A program made the translations under genes and the position numbers. From contig JBAIAC010000026.1 of assembly GCA_037349315.1 (NCBI GenBank), positions 6,386,001 to 6,450,000 of the forward strand: 64,000 nt of DNA, read 5' to 3'. Shown piece by piece: positions 37,501 to 49,500 of this stretch; the stretch's first letter is position 1; each line of letters begins with the position of its first letter. The notes below the pieces were generated by a model. The model saw only the letters and a program-made list of their open reading frames with translations, did no database searches and was not told where the DNA came from. The DNA is from Chelydra serpentina. Its lineage: Eukaryota; Chordata; Testudines; Chelydridae.

Positions 37501-40500
37501 TTTATCAAAGCTGTTTTTCAGAAACTGCTGCACTGTAATTTATTGAGCTTTGATGCTAGTGAAATCCATTATTACTGGTTATTAGCAAAATGTATATTTC
37601 AGTTTTGATTGCAATTGTTCTACATTCAGTGTATTTGGATTTTTACTGGGAAAGAGAAAGGCTAAGTGTGTTTCTGGGATAAGATCAAAAGATTTGAGAT
37701 GGGATTTTGAACAGTTTTTATTAATCAAAATGAAAACAAAAATTCTGTGAAATAACTAGATGCAGATGAAAGAGTCACCCTTTTTATTATACATCCTCAT
37801 AGTTAAGGACCTACCTAATATGTGATAATGTGGGCATTGCAATTTTCATGTATTTAGCATTTTTCTTATTTATTTTCTTAATTATCCTCATTTTCCATCA
37901 CAAAAAACCCGCACAAAACAAAAAACAAACAAATGAAACAAAAAATCACTACCACCACAACCAACAAATTGATTTTGGGGTGATTTTTAATTAAAGCTAC
38001 TGGAGTATTAAGAGAAGATGATCACCAACCACAGCAACCTGATGATTTTTTTTTCAATTAAACTCATTAGTCACATTAAACTGATAACATTAATCTTGTG
38101 GGCCTGATTTGTCAAATATTGATCATGGAGTGGGACATACAGATTCAGTATTTGGACACTAAAGTTGGCAGTTAGGAACCGAAAATGAACATTATGTGTT
38201 ACATTGATCATTTAGATGTGGAAATGAGGGGTTTAGATGGTGTGTATATAGGTTCTCCTGTTGGAAAATCAGGCTCTCTGCTGTTGTTTGATGGCTCTCA
38301 CTTAAATTAGAACTGTATTGAGCACAGCAAGATGAGTTTATTTTCCTACAAATGAGCTGTATGTTTTATATTATTGTCATTTGGTCTCCCACTTAATATT
38401 GTTTCCAACATTATAAGAAAGTCTCTTCTCTCACACACTAGTTAAAACTTTCATCCCATACATTACGCTTCATTGATATTTGTCTATTTCTAGTTAAAGG
38501 CTGCAGGTTAGTGCCATGAAAAAGGTGCTTTTGTCAAAAATTTGGAATAATCAATATCCATTTTCTTTAGAGCAGGCTTTGCAAATGGCTAAATGGCCCC
38601 TGGTCTCTTATAAGAACAATTATTAAGACTCTCTCCTTTCAGCCCCCTGCCTATGTCTCTGGTATAGTCGTGTGTTCTTATTAATCTGCAAATGGGCTTG
38701 AAGCAATGGTCTTGCAACCTGACACTCAAGGGACCTTTTCATTGGAGACATTTCCACTCCCCTGGTGTCTCTTGTCCGCAATATGCCCAGGCTCGGAAAT
38801 GGCTGGAAGAAATCCTGTTCTTATTTCGCTGCTTTTCATCTGCATTCTGTAGACCCCTGCCTCACTCTCTTTGCGTTGCTTACAGTGGTGAGCTGGATGA
38901 GTGCGCCTTTGCAGCCACTGGCCCGGGTTTCGAGCAGCTAGAAGACGACCAGGGAACTGCTCCCAGAGGCCCTTTGCTACAGGTACAAGAATGCTTCTAA
39001 TTCTTGCCGTTCAGGTTGCTAACCACCCTCTCCAGGAACACGGCAAGTACTTGCAAGTTCAAGGATGATCCCTGTGGAGACACAATGCTCTGGTTTCTGC
39101 TCAGGGAGCTTCTGAGTGGGGCATCCTCTGGAAGGTCTTTTCTGCAGGCTGCGGGAGAAGTAGCTGAGCCACTATTGCAGAAATTGTCTGTTTGAGCCAC
39201 TGGCTCTGCTCCTCCTCCATGCTTGCTCCAATCCCCCCCCCCCCCCCCCCCCAACCAACCAACCACTCCCTCTTTGTCCAGGGAAAGGTAGCTTTCCCGA
39301 TGTCGTTGTGCGCTGAGATGTGCAACGGGTGCAAACCTCCTGCAAGGTCTTCCTGCCCCTTTTCTGTGGAGCGGAGCCCATACCAATTCCGCTGGGTTTA
39401 GGAGGCAGGATTTGCCTCCGGGTACATATTTAGGGTTTGCTTTTGGAACTATAGACAGGGCCGGCGCGCCCACTAGGCAACCTTAGGTGGTTGCCTAGGG
39501 CGCCAGGATTTGAGGGCTGGCCGCTTCCTGGCTCCGCGGCTGAGCTGGGAGCTGGGGGGGTGCGCCGTGGGTGGGGGGGATGCTGCCTGCTGCAGGAGCT
39601 GCCGTGGCCCACGGGGGGTGGGGGTGGAGAGCCACGGGGGGGGGGGGGGGGGGACGTTATCTGGTGGGGGGGGGGGGGTGCAGGGCTGGTGCAAGAAAGT
39701 TTCACCTAGGGTGCGAAACTTCCTTGCACCGGCCCTGACTATAGAAGAAATATAAATACACGTTCACAGAGCAAGGAGCAGGGATAGCGCTGATCCACTC
39801 CCCTGCAGTCTTGAACTTGCTTTGGAAAAGAAAATCTAGAAAGCCCTAGAAGTTGAGTGAGTTTCAATTGCTTTAGGTAGAGCAGCTCAGCAGTAAAGTT
39901 AGGAAGGTGGAATCAGAAGACCGAGGAAAGTGAGTAGACGAAATACTGACGTAAAGCTGGGGATTCAGGATTGTGACCTATTTAGTTACTTTATTAATGG
40001 ATTCTAACAGCATGGCAGCTAGACACAGTGAAAATAAAAAGTTTGAAAATGAGAAATATGGGGGAGAGACACTGTCTGGGTGCTGAATTTAGATAAATAG
40101 TCAGAGTGTTTCTCCTTATCAAACACTAGAGACACCACTCAAAAAAACAAAAACAAAAGGGCACCATTCAGGGTGGTGGAACAATTTGTATAGTGTGTGT
40201 GTGTGGGGCGGGGGGGGGGGGGGGTGTGAGAGCCATTGAACCAAACTGTACACCCTGCATATAATGGAAACCACTTCAAGCCAGCATCCCCAGGACCTAT
40301 GGCATCATTAAAGGATAGAGTTTTATGCACAGCGCTGTGTTCTGGACGCTGTAGAGCTGCCCATGTATACTTTATGCCCATCACATTGTATTTCCAGTGT
40401 GGCCCTATAGCGTCCTACGGTACTTAAAAAAAAATTGAAAAGGAAAAAATAATTGCCACAACCTGCAAGAAGAGTCTTTGCTCTGAAATGAACGAACCGT

Positions 40501-43500
40501 CTACAAGGAGCTTACAGGGGATATGTTGATCATACAGACCACCTCTGTCTTTTCCCCCCCCAGATACAGGGGAACTTGTTAGCATAGTCTAGAAATATTA
40601 ACTCTCCGTTTGCTACTAAAACTGCACTGAAATCCAACCCTTGCGTGTACAGGATTGTTTTCCTGTTTTGCTTTTTGTAACGGGATGGGATGTTTCCCTT
40701 TAGAGCTGTCTGTTTGTTTTGTGAAGGTGGAAGAGGAGAAAGCCGGTGCTGTCAGAGCTGATGCTGAAGGTACAGTATATAATGCAGAAAGGCATGAAAT
40801 GTTTATAACCAGAAAGTGGCAATGAGATGCCTGGTGTGGGAAAAAACCACGTACAGACTCACCCTTTTGAATTCTTATTCGATAGAAACAAACACGTGAT
40901 TCTTCCGTGCGAGGGGCCGGCTTTCTGCGGTCCTTTATTAGTTGAAAGTCTCCTGTAGGGGCAATACAGCAGCGATGTTGTTGTCCGTTATGCCCAGATA
41001 TAAGAGGCTGGTAGTTACACGGCACTTAATCTTGCTGATTAAGTAAACCTGGCTGTGAAATAAGAATTTCTCCTTCAGCTGAAGGAGACCCGGAGAAGAA
41101 AAAAGGCTTTTTCTCAGCTACCTTGTTTTAGCTGGAAAATAATTGGCTACATAAAATGCACTTTAATTTAACATCTTAGGTGGTAATGTTTTGGTAACAA
41201 AAATTAGAGTGGGACTTGATTTGTAAGACTATCATAGACTCACTGGGCCAAGGTAATTCCTTTGCATAACTCTGAGTTCAGTGGCGTTACCTGAGGGATG
41301 ATTTGGCCCATTGCCCTATTACTTTTTTGAGAGGGTTTTTTTAACTGCCGAGTGTGTGTTCTTGCAGCTACATTGGATAGAACATTACAATTCAGCAGCA
41401 ACGCTGCAGTTCAGCAGGGACCTGTCTTTTCTGTGATTGACGTTCACAAGCCCCTGTGTACTGCTGAAGTTCACATAAGCCTTGCAGTAAGAGCTTTAAA
41501 AGGTTCATAGGCATCTGCATTGAAGTGCAATTTCCTGCAAGGATAATCTCAAAATAATTATCCTAAACCCGCCTTCAACACAAAAGCAACAGCAATCTGA
41601 ATTCAAACCAGTAGCAATTAGCTAGGAAATGAATTATGGGCTAGAGTCTCTGCTCCACTTAGCCCCTTTGCATTGCTCTGGCAGCACATATGGGAGGGAA
41701 TTTGGCCTTGTCTATGCTGCTAGGGATTCCAACAGCATGGGGCCATCTCTCCTGGGAGCAGAGCTGGAATAGTGCCCGCAGAGACCTTGGCACGGGGGTT
41801 GTATCAGGGACAGGCTGAGACAGGAAACAGGCATGACTAACATGTACTGTGCTCTTACTCTCCCGGCAGACAGTCCTTTGAACACTGTTGCCAGAATGCA
41901 GGTTAGAGCAGCCCCCATGCTGCTCTATCCTGCCCCGGGGCTGGGCAGAGAATCAGTGATCTGTAACCGGTTCTGTGATGCCTCCAGTCCTGTGGAAACT
42001 CAGCGCAGCGGAGAATATTGCTCTATATTTGTAGTGATTTACATTTTCTTTTAAAATAAAATACCATGTGGATAATTCTTAGAGCCTGGTGCCTGGCTTC
42101 ATCATTGCCCATTATTCCCCGACACTCTTTTGCCTGGTGGGAGAGCAGAAGAGCATTGCGTTGGCCGATGATTGTAGATGACCATCGCACGTTGTATGAA
42201 ATGACCGCAGAACAGAAAAGTGATATCGACGTTATGGTTTGGGCTGCGATGGTACTCAGGTGCACCACACTGGATTCCAGCAGAAGATAAATAGAATGAT
42301 GCGAGTCACAGCCCAATCTCTCAGAAAACGTTTTGTGTCCAAGACCAGGGACGGAGCCCTCTCTCTCCAGCGTTTTACTGCCAGCGCAACAAGAACACGG
42401 AGAGAGAAAAGAGTATATTCCAAACAAAGGTTTCAAACGTGTCCATTAATTCCAGGTGCCTCCGTTTTTGGGTGTCCGCTTTGAAGCACCTAGGGTGTGA
42501 TTTTCAAAGTGCCGAGTACCCCCTTCTGCTGCTGTAGCCAATGGTAGCAGCAGGCCCCGGGAGTCTCGAAGGAGGCTTCCAAAAATAGAGGCACCTAAAA
42601 TGTATAGACATTTTTGAACATTTGACCCTTAAGGCATAGGCGCCGAGTCTGTGGGTGCTCCAGGGCTGGAGCATCCACGGGGAAAAATTTGGTGGGAGCA
42701 GAGCACCCACCGGCAGTTTCCCGCCAGCCCCCCCGCCGCGTGCCCAGCTCACCTCTCTGCCTCGGCCTCCCGAGGCTCCGCGGGATGCCAAGCGGCAGCC
42801 GCTTTTCTTGGCACCCTCCAGTTGGTCAGCAGCGCCTCGGGGGAGGGGTATGGGGAGGAGGCGGAGACGGAGCCAGGAGTTCCACCTCCTCCCCATACCT
42901 CTCCGCCAAGGTGCTGCTGACCAGCTGGAGGGAGCCAGGAAAAGTGGCTGCCCCTTCACGTCCAGCGAAGCCTCGGAGAGGTGAGCTGGGTGCAGGGAGG
43001 GAGGTGGCTGGTGGGGAGATGCTGGACCCGGTGGGTGCTCTCCTGCTTCTCCCACCTCCCCTCCAGCTTGCAAGCCTGGGGGAGGGATGCAGCATGCCCG
43101 GGGGAGGAGGCGGGGGCGGGGATGGAGTTGGGGCAGGGCCGGGGGCGCGAGCACCCACCAGTGCCAATGAAAATCGGCTCCTATGCCTTATTCTTTTAAT
43201 CTTTGGGTCCCTACTTATCTGTGATACAGATTCATTTCAGCTGGATGGGAATACGGATCATGAATGTCTGCCCTTCAGACTGACACAATTCATATTCCAC
43301 TAGGACTTGTGCTTTGGAGACTGCTTGTTTCGTATTCTGGGCAATTGATGAATGAGAGACACTAGATCTGGAAAGGCCTTAAAGGGAAAACAGTGGGCTT
43401 TGGGCAGGCAGGGGAAGTGAAGCCGTGGAAAGGGTTAATTGCCCGTTCCCGTCTGGAGAACATTGCTTGGCTCAGACGGGAGATGTATTTGGGGGCGACC

Positions 43501-46500
43501 CTCTCGTTCCTCAGCGGACATTTGCCGTTGCAATTTTGTCATGACTGTTAGTCTCTGTTTAGACGATGAAATAACACTGGGTGCTGAAAATCAGGACGGA
43601 GGCCCGTTGATAAAGTTGTGCGTAACCCACACACCTCCTGGGTGTGGTGTTCTGTCCCATCTAGTGGCACTGAGACCACTTAGAGAGAGAGAGAGATTAA
43701 TGAGTCTACTCTACAGCCGCAGCTAACAGCCCGCTGGCTTTTAGCTCATGCAGTAGAGGCTCATGCATTTAGCTCCAGAGGTCCGAGGTTCCATCCCGCC
43801 CGCCGGAGTTATATTGTAAGGGAAGCCTGGGTGGCACTTGCCATCTCCGTTCTTGACTCTAACCAGTGGTATTAGCTTTCTCCCTTCTGAGCACTAAAAC
43901 AAAAATCACCACCACCGTTGTATTTCTCTTTTAAAGAAACAGCTCATCTGGAAGTAAACCAACACTGTCTCACCTGATTCTATGTTTCTTGTTGCAGCTT
44001 CAGACGCCCTGTCCTTTGCTTGAAGCGCCTAGGCTCCTAGCATCATGTCCAAGCAAACCAGAGACGTTGAGTTAGATCGCCTGGTGCATGACCAGCCGCT
44101 TGACTGCAGGAGCTCCTCCCCTTCCTCCCAAGGCACAGTAGAGCAGCTACCCAATGTTCCCAGCTACCGATTCTCCACCGCCTCCCGCATCCCAGTCCTC
44201 CTCTCCAAAAAGCAAAAGTCTGGTGTGGTGAACCCCAGTTTTTTGAATGAGGAATGGTCCCCTTCTCATCGTTTAGGTAGTATAGAGAACGGCTTTTCTG
44301 ATGTGCTTGCATGGCTTTGGGCATGGGCTTTGATCTGTGTGTGTCCTTTTGGGTGCTCTTGTTTTTAAAAAAAACACGTTCCATATTGCAACATAGTGAC
44401 GCACGTTATTTCTATCATTGAATCATTTTGTGTTAATATCACTGAATTATAATGACTGTATTGTCAAGTTCAAAGATCCTTAAAAAATGTCTGGGTTGCA
44501 AAAAACAAAAAAACCCACAACGACAATAACAAAAACCCTTCACAACAAAAAAACCACCACGCCCCTTCTCACTGCTCAAAAATCTCAAAAGCAACCCACA
44601 GTTAAAGGATTAAATCTCCAGTACACATACACTTTCTGTGGCTAACACACCCACATTCACGCTCAGCGCGAACAAAGGAATGGGATGGGGGGAGTCTTGC
44701 TACAAGCAGTTTAGTCAATAAGCTTGTGTGGGTCTGTTTCACAACGAAAGCGCCAGGTTCTGCCATTCTTATGTCAACCATTAGCATCCTTCACAAATAG
44801 CCCCACAGAAATGACTGGAACTACTTTTGGCAGATGTGCTAGAACGACATTAAAATTCACCACTCTACGTGAGTACGGGTGGCAGAACCTGCCTCTTAAT
44901 GGCCTTTTAAGGCTCAGTAGCGTGTGTTGGGTGACGTTTCTGGTGTTTTGCTTGCCTTGTCACTTCTAGCTGAATATCTTCTCTGGTAAACAATGTAGAG
45001 GTTTGAATGGGTTTGTTTGTGCATGCGACTCTCTCCTATGTTTTCTGGGTGACAGTCATCCCTGGGCAGAAAGCCCAACACGGGGCATAAGTGGTGCGCA
45101 CACACTCACTCTCACTGTCTCTCTCTCACTCACTCTCCCCCATTCCCCAAATAATAGAGGGAGGGATAGCTCAGTGGTTTGAGCATTGGTCTGCTGAACC
45201 CAGGGTTGTGAGTTCAATCCTTGAGGGGGCCATTTAGGGATCTGGGGCAAAAATTGGGGATTGGCCCTGCTTTGAGCAGGGGGTTGGACTAGATGACCTC
45301 CTAAGGTCCCTTCCAACCCTGATATTCTTTGATTCTATGAAAGGGTCTTAGCATCACTGATGAGCTTGGGTCAGTCCCACTTCCAGGAGCTCTCGTGGGA
45401 ACCCCCAAGCTCCCCCATCCCACCAATGAGACTCGGGTCCCATCCTGCTTCCCAGTGCTGCGAAGAGCCACTGCGGTTTCGGCAAGTGAAGGCCAGGCAT
45501 GCAGAGTGGGACCCGGGTGCCGGCTGTGCTCCTAACTGTAACGTGTGTGGCTGGTTGTTCTGAGATTCCTACCAGATTGATTTGAGAACCTTCAAGTTAT
45601 TATTTCTATCATGTCTTATTTGGGGTAAAAGCAGGCAGTCACCCAATTTGAACTCGACAGTACGAATCGGAACTCTAACAACGTAAATCTGATGTAGCGC
45701 CCCTTAGGAAACGTTATGGGTGTGTATGTAGGAGCTGAGGGATTTTACGTATGGATACCTAGCTGGCAGCTTTTGATGTTGATAATCTGAGTCACTTCAC
45801 CGTATTTTTTCCCATAATGTGGAACGAGTGACGACAATCTGTTCAGGATATTTAAAAGACAGCATCATTCTCAAGCTATGAGAGCACCAGAGAAGCATCT
45901 TGATCATCTCATGTTGCGGTGCTTAATGGGTCAGATCGTCAGCGGATGTAGGTGACTGAAGTCAATGAAGATATGCTGATTTATATCAACTGAGCATCTG
46001 GCTTGCTTTCCCCCCTTTCGGGATGGACCTTAACTTTGAATGTTGTGACTTTGTCAGTTTCTTTCCAAGCTGAACGGTACTACGTGTGCTTTCAATATAC
46101 ATAAACACATAGGGCCTGGAGACAGCTTAGGTGTCTCCAAAGGCAATGATGCCATTGACATCAGTGGCAACGGGTTGACTAATTTTGCCTTTGAGCAAAA
46201 ACACTGGTCCCAAGTGATTCTAGAGAGAGGTTTGCCCCTGAATGGAGCCCTTTTCCTTGTCTGATTCCTTTTGTGTTTTTTCTCTCCAAGAGCCATCGTC
46301 CAGTAGATATCCCATCGTAAACGTCAAGGATGTCGACGCCAAAAGCAGCTCTGCAGGGGTGCAGAAACACGACCCCCATCTGCCCCTGCCCCCCCGGAAT
46401 AATTCCCACACTCTCACGGTACCAGGCGTGCCTGTGGCTCCGAAGAGGTATGGGTCTGGAAAATGTCTTAAATGCTTTGCGTTCTGCCTGACTTTAGCTC

Positions 46501-49500
46501 TAGGGAACATCACACCTTGACAAGCAGCCCTTTAACAGTTACCTAGGGTTGTCTTTAAACCATTCGCTTCACGTCTGCCCACTAGCGTGGCACCTGTTGT
46601 TTCACACTTGGGAGACTGCAGGTGTCTATAGCTACCAAGACAAAAATTGTAGTTAAGGAGAAGTTAAGGATGTTTCGGTGTAGCAGCCAATTTTCCAAGT
46701 ACCATTTGACACTGAGCTGGAGTGTCTCCATCTATAAACCTCATATGAGCCAGACTGTGAAATTAGAGCGTTTACCTGAGAAGAACAAAGGTCAGTAAGT
46801 GACAAAGTATCTCACTTAGCATCAAAGAGGAAGGTGGTGGGAAATCGATTAGAAAACCAATGTTCAGTGTCAACTATCAGAGGGGTAGCCGTGTTAGTCT
46901 GGATGTGTAGAAGCGACAAAGAGTTCTGTGGCACCTTATAGACTAACAGAGGTATTGGAGCATAAGCTTTCGTGGGTGAATACCCACTTCTTCAGATGCA
47001 TGCAGTGGAAATGTCCAGGGTCAGGTATATATGTTCAGTGGTGAACCACTGTGAAACTACGGGCCAAAGAAAGGATGATGGTAGGCTGGGAAAGTTAAGG
47101 TAGTCTTGGTACCTAGTTTGAAAAGTCCAAACTTAATTCTGCATTTTGAGTACTCAAATCTTTGCTGTATGCCTGAAGCTTTAACTTCACCAGAACAAGG
47201 ATTTTTGGAGATGTATTTCCTTAGACTTTTTTATTAAATGGTTGCAATGTTTTCTGTTCCTGAAAACCCTAGCAGGTCCACAAGTTGGGACAACCAAACC
47301 AGTAGACCTTAGGAGGTCTAGGGGAAATGCCCCCTTAGTCTGCTGGTCACCGAGCCTCCTGCTAACCACTGTCATCACTCACCATCTTGTGTGGGGGAGT
47401 CCTGATGCTGCTGGTCTTATACGGTCTGCAAAATGGGAGCTCCAGGCCTGAGAATCTCTGTAGGTCCTCAGGATCAGGGCTTCTCTCCTGTAGTGACTAG
47501 GAGATATGCAAGAGGTGGTCCCTCCTGTCAACTTGCTAGTGTGGGAAGGACTGGTGCTGTCCTCCAAGGGGCCACAGGGGAGTGGGGGAATGTGGACGGA
47601 AGAAGGATTGGAGGTCAGCAGTACTGCCGGTGGTCCTGGAGCATGAGGAGCCCTTCCCTGTTCTCCTGGCTGCTCATCAAGGCCCTGCGTAAGCTTGTTT
47701 TTTGTATTCGAAACCGGAGCTGGGCAAAGAGTGGGAAAAATGATTTGCGAATGTGTCAGTGTCTGACGTGATTCAGTCTGACCCTGTTCACATCTTTTTT
47801 TGTCTGCTTTTCCATGAACATTGTGTCTGGGTTCCCTCTGCACAAAATGCGCATGGGGCATACAAATAGGGATATTTGCCTGCGCACAGGGGAACAAACG
47901 TACTCCTGAGTGACTGAGCGTGTTTGGACTGCAAGGACTTACCCAGCCTCTCCCTGGATCTATGTGTTTGGAAGTGAGAGGGCTCAGAGGTAGGGAGAGA
48001 CAACGGGTGTGTTTTAGAATCACTGAAACTAACTAAGGGCTTAGAATCATAGAATATCAAGGTTGGAAGGGACCTTAGGAGGTCATCTAGTCCAACCCCC
48101 TGCTCAAAGCAGGACCAATCCCCAGTTTTTGCCCCAGATCCCTAAATGGCCCCCTCAAGGATTGAACTCACAACCCTGGGTTTAGCAGGCCAATGCTCAA
48201 ACCACTGAGCTATCCCTCCCCCCATGTCTACATGGGGAAATTTATGTCACTTTGGAAGTGGTTTAGGCTAAACCAGAAAAAGGCTCTCTCATTCCAGAGT
48301 AAGTGTGTCCACCTGGAGAGTTATACCAGTATAATTATACCAGTATAGTTATGCCAGTACAATTTCCCCTTGTAGACAAGCCCTAAATAACTACAACATC
48401 AACGTGAGTAACAGTGAGAAGCAGAACAGAGGGAAATCCTTTGCCTGGACTTACGTTGAACATGTTCCAGCCCCAGAACCTACAGCCACATGCCGACGCC
48501 GCCATGGTCCGATCTTGAGGAGGGTGGAATAGCACTAGGTACAACTCCCGTGTGGAACCTCCTCTCCACATGACACAGGGGCATGTGTATGGTCATGAAG
48601 GCTCCTGCTGGCATGATGTCAGAAGATTGACGACAGGGAGGAGGGCTGTGAGCCTCACCACCACTGTCAGGGAGAAATAGGATGCTGCTGCTTGCTGGCT
48701 TAGAATCATAGAATCTCAGGGTTGGAAGGGACCTTAGGAGGTCATCTAGTCCAACCCCCTGCTCAAAGCAGGGTCAATCCCCAATTTTTGCCCCAGATCC
48801 CCAAATGGCCCCCTCAAGGATTGAACTCACAACCCTGGGTTTAGCAGGCCAATGCTCAAACCACTGAGCTATCCCTCCCCGGGCTTCTCATCAGGGAACA
48901 GACACTGAGCTGACCAGTCACACAGCTTGAACCCCGAATGTCCGTAAAGACTATTTGTTCCAAAATTACTAACGATGCCGGCGTTTATAAAAGGCCAGAT
49001 CTGTTGTTGGATGATCCACGAACAAAAAAAAAAGTATCAAATCCGAGTCCAGGTCGACACTTCGGACCTGTTTTGGTACAAGTACGTCACTTGGGCGGTG
49101 AAAGGTCTACACCCCTGAGCGGCGTGGTTGTACTGACCTACCCCCCACGTAGACAGCGCTATGTCAACGGGAGGGCTTCTCCCGCCGACAGAGCTGCCAC
49201 CTCGCCGGGAGGTGGAGTAACTACGCCAACAGGAGAAGCTCTCCCATCGGCGAAGTAGTATCTTCACTACAGCGCTACCACGGCCGCTGTAGCACTGTAC
49301 GTGAAGACAAGCCCCAATGAATAGATCAGACAGCTCCAGACACATCAGGGCCAGATCCTCAGTAGGGGAAAACTGGTGTTGCTCCATTGATTTAGTCCAG
49401 CAGTCTTCACTTCCGTGCATGCTGGAGGGTCGGAGTGGGACAGGACGTCACAAGAGGCTGAGACTTTCTCAGCCCTTAGACAGTCTATGAATCAACACCC

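Larger units (their letters stand above)
40770..46290 (+). other. CNGB1 intron 15
   Basis: It contains a GC-rich hAT-type element (42635-43185), a tRNA-like fragment (about 43741-43800), the candidate alternative start exon (43998-44276) and a SINE (45157-45341). Other stretches are unique. Confidence 0.7.

Noticed and set aside
41368..41486. Open segment with good acceptor (TTCTTGCAG) and donor (GCA|gtaaga), phase 1 to 0
   Set aside because: It could follow exon 15 but leaves phase 0, which neither exon 16 nor any intermediate exon I found can take. Without it, exons 15 and 16 join correctly.
43563..43680. Possible exon after GTCTCTGTTTAG reading [14 protein letters not shown]
   Set aside because: The frame suits phase 1 entry, but no convincing phase 1 donor follows. 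It may instead be 5' untranslated sequence of the alternative transcript, which I cannot show.
43741..43800. Possible tRNA gene
   Set aside because: A- and B-box-like sequences are present but the cloverleaf stems do not pair; listed only as a SINE-like fragment.
47379..48023. Reverse-strand frame of 214 codons
   Set aside because: No domain, Ser/Pro/His-rich, no splice or start context, and its upstream end runs towards a SINE. Probably chance.
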